Below, one piece after another: positions 33,848-42,807 of a stretch of DNA of 47,657 bases (positions are counted from its first letter, which is position 1; every line of letters begins with the position of its first letter). The notes beneath the pieces were generated by a model that made no database searches, was not told where the DNA came from, and saw only the letters and a program-made list of their open reading frames with translations. Origin of the DNA: Candidatus Alloenteromonas pullistercoris (GTDB lineage: Bacteria > Bacillota_I > Bacilli_A > RFN20 > CAG-826); NCBI GenBank assembly GCA_017694295.1, contig JADINA010000021.1:1-47657 (forward strand), written 5' to 3'. Position numbers and translations under genes: made by a program.

Positions 33848-35809
33848 CTATTTCCGGCCCAGCCAATAGGCGATGCGGTCGGCGACCTTGGAAGCGGTGA
33901 AGCCGTATTCGGATAAGACGTCGGCCATCTTCCCCGAGGCCCCGAAGGAATCGACGCCGATGCTGTATTTGGCGTAGCGCCCCCAGCCGAAGGTCGAGGC
34001 CATCTCGAGTGAGAAGCGTTTCGAATAAGGCAAATGGAGGAGCTTGTTCATATACGAGGGATTTTCCTCAAGCAATTCGAGGCAAGGGGCGCTTATGACC
34101 TCGACGACGTAACCCCGCTTGATGAGGAGGTCGGCCGCCTCAAGGGCGAGCGACACCTCCGACCCGGTGGCGATGATCTGGCAATCCGGCTTGCCTTTTT
34201 TCGGCGTAAGAACCGGATAGGCCCCTTTGGCGACCTTTTCGGGGTCGGTGGCGGGCAAAAGCGGCAGCTTCTGCCGGCTTAAAACTATGGCCGTCGGGGT
34301 GATTTGGCTCTCAAAGGCGAGGCGGTAGGCCCCCTCGACCTCCTTGGCGTCGGCTGGGCGGATGACGTTTAGGTTGGGAATGGCCCGGAGGGCGGCAAGC
34401 TGCTCAATCGGCTGATGGGTCGGCCCGTCCTCCCCGACCGCGAGCGAATCGTGGGTGAAGAGGTAGATGGCCGGAAGATGCTGCAAACTCGCCATCCTAA
34501 TGGCGTTTTTCATGTAGTCGGAGAAGACGAGGAAGCAGGCGGCGTAGCTGATGAGCCCCTTATGGAGCAAAATGCCGTTTTGGATGCCGGCCATGGCGAA
34601 TTCGCGGATGCCAAAGCGCATGTCGGTGCCCTCGGGGAACGGCTTGACCCCCTTTACGTCGGTCATGGTCGACCCCGCGACGTCGGCGGACCCGCCGATG
34701 CAATAGGAGACGGCCTTCCTATAAAGGGAAAGCATGGCCCCGGAGGAACTGCGGGTGGCCTCCGACTCGAGGCCGTCGTAGTTTCTTTTCGGCAGCTCGC
34801 CTAGCTCGCGGCGAAGCGAGCGGAGGTAGCGGCCATGCTCCTTTGGGTGAGCTTTGGCGTAGTCAGCGAGGGCGGCTTCGTAATCGGCATAGGCCTTAGC
34901 GCCCCGCTTCGCGAAGCTTGATTTCAATTTGGCGTAGACGTCCTCGGGGACGGTAAACGCCGGCCAATCGATCCCATAAGATTTTTTCGCGTAGGCCCCG
35001 TCTTTCTCGCCAAGCGGGTTGCCGTGGACCTTGTTGGTGCCTTGGTTTTTCGACCCGAAGCCGATGACGGTCTTCATGATGATGAGGGTCGGGTAGGTGG
35101 CGCTGGTCTTGGCTTTGGCGATGGCCTTCGACACCTTGTTGACGGAATTGCCGTCGTTGACCTCGATGACGTTCCATTCGCTTGAGAGGAAGCGAAGCTT
35201 TATCGATTCGGAAAGCGAATCGGAGGTCGGGCCGTCCAAGGTCGAGCCGTTTTCGTCGTAGATGAGGATGAGCTTGTTGAGGCGGAGGTGGCCAGCCAGG
35301 GAGATGGCTTCCTGGGAGATGCCCTCCTCGAGGTCGCCGTCGCCGCAAAGGCAATAGGTGTAATGGGAGCAAACCCCATCGAAATCGGGGTAAAGGCCCC
35401 GCATGGCCTTCTCGGCCACCGCCATGCCGACGGCTTGGGCGATGCCTTGCCCCAATGGGCCGCCGGAGCTGTCGACCCCCGGGGTCAAGCCGACCTCGGG
35501 GTGCCCTGGCGTTTTGGAATGCAGCTGCCGGAACGACTTCAGATCGTCCATGCTAAGCCCGTATCCGCAGACATGGAGCAAAGCGTAAAGCAAACTCGAG
35601 GCGTGCCCGGAGCTTAAGACGAAGCGGTCGCGGTTGGGCCAATCCGGATGGGCCGGGTCGGCGACTAGGTGGTCGCGGCAAAGGGCGTAGAGGGCGCTGG
35701 CGGCGTCTAGGGCCATCCCCGGGTGCCCCGAGGCGGCTTTGTTGATCTGGTCGATGACCAGACCGCGGATGGCGGCAACGCATTTGGCGTTGATGTCGAG
35801 TTTGCCCAT
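33848..35809 (-). CDS. tkt: Transketolase
   Basis: Moves two-carbon units between sugar phosphates in the pentose-phosphate pathway. ThDP-dependent. Motifs: SSGHASSLLYALLH, GGPLGQGIAQAVGMAVAEK, ThDP-binding GDGDLEEGISQEA with the Asn-containing YDENG, GIREFAMAGIQNGI (catalytic Glu), and THDSLAVGEDGPTHQPIEQL. 653 aa, complete. The usual TTTGPLGQG appears as SSGGPLGQG. A strong AAGGAGGT ribosome site lies before the ATG. Produces ribose-5-phosphate links with DeoB and glyceraldehyde-3-phosphate used by Dxs. Confidence 0.96.
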   Translation of the reverse strand: MGKLDINAKCVAAIRGLVIDQINKAASGHPGMALDAASALYALCRDHLVADPAHPDWPNRDRFVLSSGHASSLLYALLHVCGYGLSMDDLKSFRQLHSKTPGHPEVGLTPGVDSSGGPLGQGIAQAVGMAVAEKAMRGLYPDFDGVCSHYTYCLCGDGDLEEGISQEAISLAGHLRLNKLILIYDENGSTLDGPTSDSLSESIKLRFLSSEWNVIEVNDGNSVNKVSKAIAKAKTSATYPTLIIMKTVIGFGSKNQGTNKVHGNPLGEKDGAYAKKSYGIDWPAFTVPEDVYAKLKSSFAKRGAKAYADYEAALADYAKAHPKEHGRYLRSLRRELGELPKRNYDGLESEATRSSSGAMLSLYRKAVSYCIGGSADVAGSTMTDVKGVKPFPEGTDMRFGIREFAMAGIQNGILLHKGLISYAACFLVFSDYMKNAIRMASLQHLPAIYLFTHDSLAVGEDGPTHQPIEQLAALRAIPNLNVIRPADAKEVEGAYRLAFESQITPTAIVLSRQKLPLLPATDPEKVAKGAYPVLTPKKGKPDCQIIATGSEVSLALEAADLLIKRGYVVEVISAPCLELLEENPSYMNKLLHLPYSKRFSLEMASTFGWGRYAKYSIGVDSFGASGKMADVLSEYGFTASKVADRIAYWLGRK

Positions 35810-35854
35810 ATCCTTGACCTCCTTAGTAGTTATTTGGTGGATATTCGCTATATA

Positions 35855-35873
35855 TAATATACTTTGTATATTA
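35855..35873. repeat. AT-rich palindrome between aspS and tkt
   Basis: TAATATAC, TTT, GTATATTA: 8-bp arms with a 3-base spacer, overlapping the aspS stop codon. It shares the core TACTTTGTA with the palindrome ahead of dnaG (2911-2925). The remaining gap (35810-35854) has several TATATA-like boxes that could hold a tkt promoter, but none with a clear -35. Confidence 0.4.
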
Positions 35874-37622
35874 ATCGCCTTTCTTGAGTTCGATGCCCAA
35901 TGCCTCGAGCTGGTCGGGGTCGACCGGGGTCGGGGCGTGGGAGAGCGGATCGGCGGCCAATAGGTTTTTGGGGAAGGCGACGACGTCGCGGATGTTGTCG
36001 GTACCGGATAAAATCATGGCTAGGCGCTCAAGCCCAAAGGCGATTCCCCCATGCGGCGGGGTGCCGTAGGAGAAGGCGTCGACGAACCAGCCGAACTTGT
36101 TTTTGACGTCCTCGTCGCTTAGCCCCAAAAGGCGGAAGATCTTCCATTGGGTGGCCTTGTCATAGATGCGGAGCGTCCCCCCGCCGGCCTCGTAGCCGTT
36201 GATGATGATGTCGTAGGCGTAAGCCAAGACCTTTTCCGGGTCGGAATCTAGCAAAGCCAGATCCTCGTCACGGGGACGGGTGAAGGGATGGTGCTCAGCC
36301 GTGTATTGGCCGGGCTTATCGTCTATCGGGTCGAACATCGGGAAGTCGACGACCCAAAGCAAATCGTAGGTCCCGGGCTTGATTAAGCCTAGTTTCTTGG
36401 CAAAAAGGGTCCTAATGGCCCCAAGCCCGAAATCGGCGTGGCGGCGGGAGGGCGAGGAGGCGAAGAGGATGAGGTCATCCTCCATTAGCCCAAGTTCCGC
36501 CTTCAAGCGGGCTTTTTGCTCCGTGGAGAGGAACTTGGCAAAGCTCCCGGCGACTTCCCCACTTTCGATTTTAAGCGTGAATAGCCCCTTCAAGCCGAAC
36601 TTCCTGGCTTCGCCGTTAAGCTCGTCGAGAGCCTTCCGGCTCGTTTCCTTTCCTTGCCCAGGCACCTTGATGGCCCTGACGAAATCGCCCTCAGCCATGC
36701 CGGAGAAGGACGAAGGATAAACATAGGGCTTTAGGTCGAATAGGCAAAGCCCATAGCGGGTATCGGGTTTATCCGAGCCATAGGTGTCGAGGGCGTCCCA
36801 GTATTTAATGCGCCTTAACGGGGTTTCTATCTCGACCCCGGCTATTTCCTTGAAAAGGCGCTTGAGGAAGCCCTCGTTTAGGGATAAAAGCTCCTCTTGG
36901 CTAAGGAAGGAGGTCTCTTCGTCGAGTTGGGTGAATTCCGGCTGGCGGTCGGCGCGCAAATCCTCGTCGCGGAAGCATTTGGCGACTTGGTAGTAGCGCT
37001 CCACCCCGCCGACCATAAGCAGCTGCTTCCAAAGCTGCGGGCTTTGGGGGAGGGCGTAGAAGGAGCCCTTCCTTATCCGGCTCGGGACCAGATAGTCCCT
37101 AGCCCCCTCGGGCGAGGAGAGGTTGAGGATCGGGGTCTCGACCTCCAAAAAGCCCTTGGAATCGAGGTAATCGCGGAATATAGAGCATATCTTAGCCCGG
37201 ATGCGGAGGTTATGGAGCATCTTGGGGCGGCGCAAATCGAGGTAGCGGTACTTAAGCCTGGTTTCCTCTAGGGCGTCGGTCTTGTCGGCGATGATGAAAG
37301 GCGGGAGGTCGGCTTTGTTGATGACCTCGAGCCGCTCAAGCGCGACCTCGACCTCGCCGGTGGCCAGGTTTTTGTTGGCCTGCTCCTTTTTGACCACCGT
37401 TCCAACGGCGTGGCAGACATATTCGCTTTTAACTTCCGGGAAATCATCGGGATGGTCCGAGCTAAGCTGGACGATCCCGGTCGAATCGCGCAGATCGATG
37501 AAAAGAAGCGAGCCGAGGTTGCGCGATTTGGAAACCCAGCCGAGCAGCTCAACCCGCTGCCCGACGTTTTCCTTCCTTAGCTCCCCGCACCCGATGGTGC
37601 GCTTGATTGTGATGTTTTCCAT
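35871..37622 (-). CDS. aspS: Aspartyl-tRNA synthetase (bacterial type)
   Basis: Charges tRNA-Asp. Anticodon OB domain at the N-terminus (VELLGWVSKSRNLGSLLFID). Class II motifs: motif 1 (SKGFLEVETPIL), motif 2 (FRDEDLRADRQPEFTQLDEE) and motif 3 (GIAFGLERLAMIL). The GAD insertion domain between about 285 and 420 marks the bacterial form. 583 aa, complete. It follows hisS after 8 bases, with AGGTAGG as ribosome site. hisS-aspS order is the Bacilli pattern. Confidence 0.97.
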   Translation of the reverse strand: MENITIKRTIGCGELRKENVGQRVELLGWVSKSRNLGSLLFIDLRDSTGIVQLSSDHPDDFPEVKSEYVCHAVGTVVKKEQANKNLATGEVEVALERLEVINKADLPPFIIADKTDALEETRLKYRYLDLRRPKMLHNLRIRAKICSIFRDYLDSKGFLEVETPILNLSSPEGARDYLVPSRIRKGSFYALPQSPQLWKQLLMVGGVERYYQVAKCFRDEDLRADRQPEFTQLDEETSFLSQEELLSLNEGFLKRLFKEIAGVEIETPLRRIKYWDALDTYGSDKPDTRYGLCLFDLKPYVYPSSFSGMAEGDFVRAIKVPGQGKETSRKALDELNGEARKFGLKGLFTLKIESGEVAGSFAKFLSTEQKARLKAELGLMEDDLILFASSPSRRHADFGLGAIRTLFAKKLGLIKPGTYDLLWVVDFPMFDPIDDKPGQYTAEHHPFTRPRDEDLALLDSDPEKVLAYAYDIIINGYEAGGGTLRIYDKATQWKIFRLLGLSDEDVKNKFGWFVDAFSYGTPPHGGIAFGLERLAMILSGTDNIRDVVAFPKNLLAADPLSHAPTPVDPDQLEALGIELKKGD

Positions 37623-37630
37623 TTTCCTAC

Positions 37631-38929
37631 CTACTCATGATGATGCCCGTCTTCCCCGAAAAGATGGTCGAGGGTATCGGCTAAATCATCGATTTTTACC
37701 TTTTGCTGTTCCTTGGCATGCAAATCCTTTAGCTGCACGGCCCCTTCTTTAAGCTCATCCTCGCCGACGATGATGGCGTAGCGGGCATTGGCCCTCTCGG
37801 CCTTTTTGAACATCGAACCAAGCTTGGCTTTGCCATAGGGCATAAGCAGGCTATAGCCGAGTGAGCGAATCTCCTCAGCAATATGCAGGCAATCGGGGAT
37901 GACGCCCTCCCCTAGCGGCATCAAATACAAATCGACGCCGTAATCGAGGTCGTCGAGGAGGCCGTCGTCGCGCATAAGCGAGTAAAGGCGCTCCACCCCC
38001 ATGGCGAAGCCGACGCCGTGGTCGATCTCGCCGCCGGCCCCGAACTCGGAGAGCATGCCGTCGTAATGCCCGCCGCCTAGCAAGGCTCCGTAATCCTTCC
38101 CCTCTTTGGAGATGGCATGGACCTCGAAGACGGTTTGGCCATAGTAGTCGAGGCCCCTGACGAGCCCCGGGTCGACCTCGTAATCGATCCCAAGGTCGTT
38201 AAGCAATGAGAGGACGAGCTGGAACCTCCTATCGGCCTCCTCGGTGAGGAAATCGCCGATCTTGGGGGCGAATTTGGCTTTTTCCTGGTCCTCCTCGACT
38301 TTGCAATCGAGCATGCGCAGCGGATTGAGGCGATATCGTTCCCGGCAATCGGCGCACATCGAGTCGAGCATCGGCTCGAAATAGGCCCGCAATGCGTCGC
38401 GGTAGCGATCGCGCGAGGCTTTGTCGCCAAGGGAGTTGACCACGACCTTAAGCTTCTCGAAGCCGAGGAACTGGAGGGTCCGCATGGCGATGGCGATGGC
38501 TTCGGCGTCCAAATAGGGGGAATCCTCCCCCACCGCCTCGATCCCGGCCTGCAGGAATTGGCGGTATCTTCCAAGCTGTGGCCTTTCGTAGCGGAAAACC
38601 GGCCCGTAATAGTAATAACGGAGAGGCAAATCCCCGGTCGAGGCGAGTTTATGCTCGATGATCGAGCGGATGACCCCGGCTGTGACCTCGGGGCGGAGGG
38701 TGATCGAGCGGCCCGCCTTATCGAGGAAGGTGTACATCTCCTTCCTGACGACGTCGCTCCCCTCGCCGGTGGCCCTATTGAAAACCTCGGTGTGCTCCAT
38801 GATGGGGGTTTGGATCATCTTGTAGCCGTAAAGCTCGCAGACGGCCTTGAACACCGATTCGATGAATTGATAGCCCTGGGCCTCCGCGCCGATGATGTCG
38901 TGGGTGCCCTTGACGGAATTGATGGACAT
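37631..38929 (-). CDS. hisS: Histidyl-tRNA synthetase
   Basis: Charges tRNA-His. Motifs: KGTHDI at the start, LRPEVTAGVIRSI, motif 2 FRYERPQLGRYRQFLQAGIE, histidine-binding LVRGLDYYGQTVFE, GGGHYDGML and motif 3 GFAMGVERLYSL. C-terminal anticodon domain (DLYLMPLGEG onward) ends in a His-rich tail. 432 aa. It has its own promoter after rel and is cotranscribed with aspS. Confidence 0.97.
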   Translation of the reverse strand: MSINSVKGTHDIIGAEAQGYQFIESVFKAVCELYGYKMIQTPIMEHTEVFNRATGEGSDVVRKEMYTFLDKAGRSITLRPEVTAGVIRSIIEHKLASTGDLPLRYYYYGPVFRYERPQLGRYRQFLQAGIEAVGEDSPYLDAEAIAIAMRTLQFLGFEKLKVVVNSLGDKASRDRYRDALRAYFEPMLDSMCADCRERYRLNPLRMLDCKVEEDQEKAKFAPKIGDFLTEEADRRFQLVLSLLNDLGIDYEVDPGLVRGLDYYGQTVFEVHAISKEGKDYGALLGGGHYDGMLSEFGAGGEIDHGVGFAMGVERLYSLMRDDGLLDDLDYGVDLYLMPLGEGVIPDCLHIAEEIRSLGYSLLMPYGKAKLGSMFKKAERANARYAIIVGEDELKEGAVQLKDLHAKEQQKVKIDDLADTLDHLFGEDGHHHE

Positions 38930-38955
38930 GCGCTTTTTCCTTTCGTGTCGTCCCG

Positions 38956-38985
38956 ATTATAGGGCATTTGCCTATATTTAGGCAA
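38956..38985 (-). promoter_or_regulatory. hisS-aspS promoter
   Basis: On the - strand: TTGCCT (38985-38980) and TATAAT (38961-38956), 18 bases apart. The -35 is one arm of an inverted repeat TTGCCT/AGGCAA (38968-38985), 6 bases apart, just after the rel stop. The leader of about 20 bases is too short for a T-box. Confidence 0.75.
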
Positions 38986-38990
38986 GGCGC

Positions 38991-41222
38991 TTAGTGGGTG
39001 ACCCGGTCGACCGAATAGACGCCTTTGACCCCGAGCAGGTCGGCGAAGCAGTCGTGGAGGGTTTTGGCGTTGGGGACCGAGACGGTGAGCGAGACGACGT
39101 CATTCATGGTCGAGGCGATGAGGTGGGCGTTTAGGTCGCTCACCCCCACCCCTTTGGCGGCGAGGCATTGGAGGATGTCGGCCAATAATCCCGGCCGGTC
39201 GTTAGCATACACCTGCACGTCGACCTGATAGGTCGATATCCCAAGGTCATCCTTCCAGCTTGCCCCGATAAGCCGCTTGGAGGAGGCGACGTTCGGGCAG
39301 CTTTTGCGATGTATTGTTATTCCCTTCCCCTTGGTTATGTAGCCGACGATGTCGTCGCCCGGGATCGGCGAGCAGCATTTGCCCAAGGTTATGGCCAATC
39401 CGCTTGAGGCCCCGGCGATCTCGATCGGGTTGGAGCCGTCCTCTTTCCTCGAGGAGGGCTTTCTGAACTCATAGCCGGTCTTTTTCCTGATCCGGAGGCA
39501 CTCCAAGACGCTAGAGGGCCCGGGGTTTTTCATGGCCACCATGGCGAATAGGTCCTCGGGCGTGGAGAAATGGAACTCGTTTCTTAGCTTATCCGAGTCG
39601 ATGGCCTTCAAGGCCTCTTCCTCCTCCATCCCGCAGTCGCGGAAGGCCTCCAAAAGGGCGAGGCGGCCGGCTTTGACGCGCTCTAAGCGCACCTGCTCGG
39701 CGTCTTTTCGCTGCAGCGCCTTGCGGATATGCTGCTTGGCCGAGCTCGTTTTGGCGATCTCAAGCCAGGAGTCGTTGGGCCCGGCGCTCGTCTTCGACGT
39801 CCTTATCTCGCAGACGTCGCCCGTCTTCAAAACGGTGTTAAGCGGGACAAGCGAGCCGTTGACGACCGCCCCCACCGCCTGGTCGCCGACCTTGGTGTGG
39901 ATCTTATAGGCGAAATCGAGCGTCGTCGCCCCGGTCGGGAGGTCGATGACCTTCCCAAGGGGGGTGAAGACGTAGACGTTGGCCCCGAAGATGTCGTTGG
40001 AAAGCGACTCCATGTACTCGGAGGCGCTTTTGCCCTTGGCTTGGCCGGAGAGGGAGACGAAGTCGCGGAACCAGTGGAGCTGCTCCTCAATCTCCTTTTG
40101 CTCCTCCTTGGCGTTATAGTGCCCGCCCTCTTTGTATTTCCAATGGGCGGCGACGCCGCTTTCGGCGACTTGGTCCATCTCCTCCGTCCTTATCTGGACC
40201 TCGAATATGGAGCCGTCGCCGGACATGATCGAGGTGTGGAGGGACTGATACATGTTGGGCTTGGGCATGGCGATGTAATCCTTGAACCTGCCGGGTATCG
40301 GCTTATAGGTCGAATGGATGATCCCCAATATCTCGTAGCAGTTTATGACCGTCTTGGTTATGATGCGAATCGCCAAAACATCGTAAATCTCATCGAAGTT
40401 ATGGCCTTTCTGATACATTTTCCTATATATCGAGTATATCGACTTGACTCTCGACTCGAGACGGCAGGGTATCCCATGCTCAAGCAAGATGTCGGCGATC
40501 CGCTTCTTTAAGGCCTCCAGGGAGTGCTTCCGATTCTCGTATTTGTCGTTAACAAGGGAGAGGATCTCCTGGTATTTCTCGGGCTCAAGGTATTTTAGCG
40601 ATAGATCCTCAAGCTCGCTTTGCATGGTGTAGATGCCAAGGCGGTGGGCAATCGGGGTGAACACCTCGATCGTCTCCTTGGCCAAGGCCTTCTGCCTTTC
40701 CGGGGAAAGAGAGTCGAGGGTCCGTAGGTTATGGAGGCGGTCGGCGAGCTTGACGATGATGACCCGGACGTCGCGCGCCATGCCGAGGAATATCTTTCTA
40801 TGGTCCTCAGCCTCGAAGTCGGCGGCCGTCATCCTGGAAAGCTTCATCCGCTGGATCTTAGTAAGCGAGTCGACGATCTTGGCCACGTCCTCGCCGAAAA
40901 GATGCTCGATGTCCTCGATGGTCGCGTCGGTGTCCTCGACGACGTCGTGGAGCAAGCCGCAGGCGATGGTCGCCGGGCCCGATTGCAGGCAAGCCAAAAT
41001 ATAGGCGACCTCGATCGGGTGATGGATATAGGGCTCGCCCGACTTCCGGAATTGGCCTTCGTGCTTCTTTGAGGCGAACTCATAGGCCCGCTCAAGCATC
41101 TCCCTATCCTCGGGGTTGGTGATGTAAAGGCGGTAGACGTCCTTCACGTCGTCGAAGGTATGCATCGGGTAGCCGCCGTTAGGCAGCAATTTGGCCGCGT
41201 CGGTTTTCTGTTCCATGCTCAT
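38991..41222 (-). CDS. rel: Bifunctional (p)ppGpp synthetase/hydrolase Rel
   Basis: Makes and degrades the alarmone (p)ppGpp in response to starved ribosomes. HD hydrolase domain with HHPIEVAYIL and GLLHDVVEDTD, intact. Synthetase domain with SRVKSIYSIYRKM, RFKDYIAMPKPNMYQSLHT (the RxKD form found in bifunctional enzymes) and EVQIRT. TGS domain (VYVFTPLGKVIDLPTGAT), zinc-finger region and C-terminal ACT domain (NDRPGLLADILQ). 743 aa from the ATG 41222, which has GGAG 5-6 bases upstream; the frame is open to 41255. In Bacilli apt usually lies between recJ and rel; it is absent here. Confidence 0.95.
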   Translation of the reverse strand: MSMEQKTDAAKLLPNGGYPMHTFDDVKDVYRLYITNPEDREMLERAYEFASKKHEGQFRKSGEPYIHHPIEVAYILACLQSGPATIACGLLHDVVEDTDATIEDIEHLFGEDVAKIVDSLTKIQRMKLSRMTAADFEAEDHRKIFLGMARDVRVIIVKLADRLHNLRTLDSLSPERQKALAKETIEVFTPIAHRLGIYTMQSELEDLSLKYLEPEKYQEILSLVNDKYENRKHSLEALKKRIADILLEHGIPCRLESRVKSIYSIYRKMYQKGHNFDEIYDVLAIRIITKTVINCYEILGIIHSTYKPIPGRFKDYIAMPKPNMYQSLHTSIMSGDGSIFEVQIRTEEMDQVAESGVAAHWKYKEGGHYNAKEEQKEIEEQLHWFRDFVSLSGQAKGKSASEYMESLSNDIFGANVYVFTPLGKVIDLPTGATTLDFAYKIHTKVGDQAVGAVVNGSLVPLNTVLKTGDVCEIRTSKTSAGPNDSWLEIAKTSSAKQHIRKALQRKDAEQVRLERVKAGRLALLEAFRDCGMEEEEALKAIDSDKLRNEFHFSTPEDLFAMVAMKNPGPSSVLECLRIRKKTGYEFRKPSSRKEDGSNPIEIAGASSGLAITLGKCCSPIPGDDIVGYITKGKGITIHRKSCPNVASSKRLIGASWKDDLGISTYQVDVQVYANDRPGLLADILQCLAAKGVGVSDLNAHLIASTMNDVVSLTVSVPNAKTLHDCFADLLGVKGVYSVDRVTH

Positions 41223-41262
41223 CGTTTCTCCATTCTCAATGGTAGCAAAGGGCAAAAGATGG

Positions 41263-42807
41263 TCAAGGAAGCAATTTCGCTTTTTCGGCGAAAAACTCCA
41301 GCTCGACCCCCTCTTCCCGCTTTGAGAGTATCAGCTTGCCCCGGAGTTCTGCCTTCCTCCCCCTTGGGAGGTCGCCTTCCTTTATGAGGAAGGAGAAGAT
41401 CGAGGTGCCTTTGCCTAGGCTAGTGGAAAGCATCTTCTTCCTTGGGCTATAGGTAAGTGAGGAGGTATCGACCTCAAGCAGGAAAGAAGGGGCCTCGAAA
41501 TCCTTCCCGAAGGGCCCGAAGCTGCGCAGCAAGGCGTAGTTTTCCATCGTTATCTCGCTTAAAAGTAGCTCCACCCCTGCCTCTTCTTCCTCCTCCGCCG
41601 CCTCGGGAAGGGCATTGCAATAGGCAAAAAAGGAATCCTTGACGTAGCTAAGCGATTCCGCGGGAAACCTTATCCCGGCGGCGTAGCGGTGACCGCCGAA
41701 GGAGGTAAGACGGTCGCTTACCCGCTTGGTGAACTCCGAGGAATCAAAGGCCCCTTTGCCGCGAAGCGAGGCGATGCATTCGCCATTCCCGGCTTTGGAG
41801 ACGACGATGGTCTGCTTGCCTTTTTGCTCAAGCAGGCGGTTGGCCAATAATCCCCCGAGGCCCTCTAAGCCGGGGTTAGGGTAAAACAATGCGTTGCCAC
41901 TCTCCTCAATAGCCTCCCCCTTCTCGGCCTCGGCGGTCATCTCCACCCGAGTTTCCTTGGCCTTCTCCATTATCCTAAGCGCGGCCATCGGGTCTTTCGA
42001 AAGCCCAGCGAAGTAATAGGCGCAGGCGATCAGGGGGCGTTGGTCCTCCAATATGCGCCCGGGGGCGTTGATCTTCGGGATGGCCGACATCGAGAGGCCG
42101 CGCTCATCGGGGAAAGCGTCGAGGAGGGCCAACACCCGCCGCCCATAGCCTTTGCGCAATAGCCTCAGGCAAAGGCCGACAAGGGTCCGGTTCTCCCCCT
42201 TCATCGGCATGACGTCGCTAATGACCGAAACCGCCCCCATGACGAGGTTCTCATAGTCGACCTCGCCAAGAAGAAGCGAGGAGAAGTAAAAGCAAAGGGC
42301 GCCGGCCGAGCATTTTTCCTCGAGCCCGATGAGACGGTCGTGGATGAGGGTGCAGGGCGGGAGGGTGGAGCCGACGTCATGGTGGTCGATGGCGATGCAG
42401 TCGATGCCCTTTTCGTAAAGATAGGAAATCGGGGAAAGGCAGGAGACGCCGTTATCGACGAGGATGACGAGGCCATAGCCCTTTGAGGCGATGCGTTTGG
42501 CGTTTTCCTCGTTTAGCCCGTATCCGTCTTTGTAGCGGGACGGGATGAACACCTCGGCTTTTATGCCAAGCTTATGCAAGGTCCGCGCCATGATGGCGGA
42601 GGCCATGATGCCGTCGCAGTCGTAATCCCCGTATATAAGGACCTTTTCGTTGGCTTCCTTGGCCCTCGCTATCCGGTTTTTGGCGCTGATGGCCATCATG
42701 GCGTCAAGCTTGGGCAGAAGCGAAAAGGAGGGGTCGGCCTTCAACCGGCCATACCCCTCCAAAGAAAGCGAATAATGCTTAAGGAGCCTATCGAGCAAGC
42801 TCTCCAT
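41263..42807 (-). CDS. recJ: Single-strand DNA exonuclease RecJ (DHH family)
   Basis: 5'-3' exonuclease used in recombination and mismatch repair. DHH motifs: LIYGDYDCDGIMASAI (motif I), LVDNGVSC (II), AIDHHDVG (III, DHH), then DVMPMKGENR. The DHHA1 domain has the GGHRYAAGIRF motif near 405, followed by an OB-like C-terminus. The frame extends upstream into secDF, but the ATG at 42807 overlaps the secDF stop by one base (TGATG), the classical reinitiation arrangement. This gives 514 aa, short for RecJ (typically 560-800) but with all catalytic motifs. Confidence 0.92.
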   Translation of the reverse strand: MESLLDRLLKHYSLSLEGYGRLKADPSFSLLPKLDAMMAISAKNRIARAKEANEKVLIYGDYDCDGIMASAIMARTLHKLGIKAEVFIPSRYKDGYGLNEENAKRIASKGYGLVILVDNGVSCLSPISYLYEKGIDCIAIDHHDVGSTLPPCTLIHDRLIGLEEKCSAGALCFYFSSLLLGEVDYENLVMGAVSVISDVMPMKGENRTLVGLCLRLLRKGYGRRVLALLDAFPDERGLSMSAIPKINAPGRILEDQRPLIACAYYFAGLSKDPMAALRIMEKAKETRVEMTAEAEKGEAIEESGNALFYPNPGLEGLGGLLANRLLEQKGKQTIVVSKAGNGECIASLRGKGAFDSSEFTKRVSDRLTSFGGHRYAAGIRFPAESLSYVKDSFFAYCNALPEAAEEEEEAGVELLLSEITMENYALLRSFGPFGKDFEAPSFLLEVDTSSLTYSPRKKMLSTSLGKGTSIFSFLIKEGDLPRGRKAELRGKLILSKREEGVELEFFAEKAKLLP

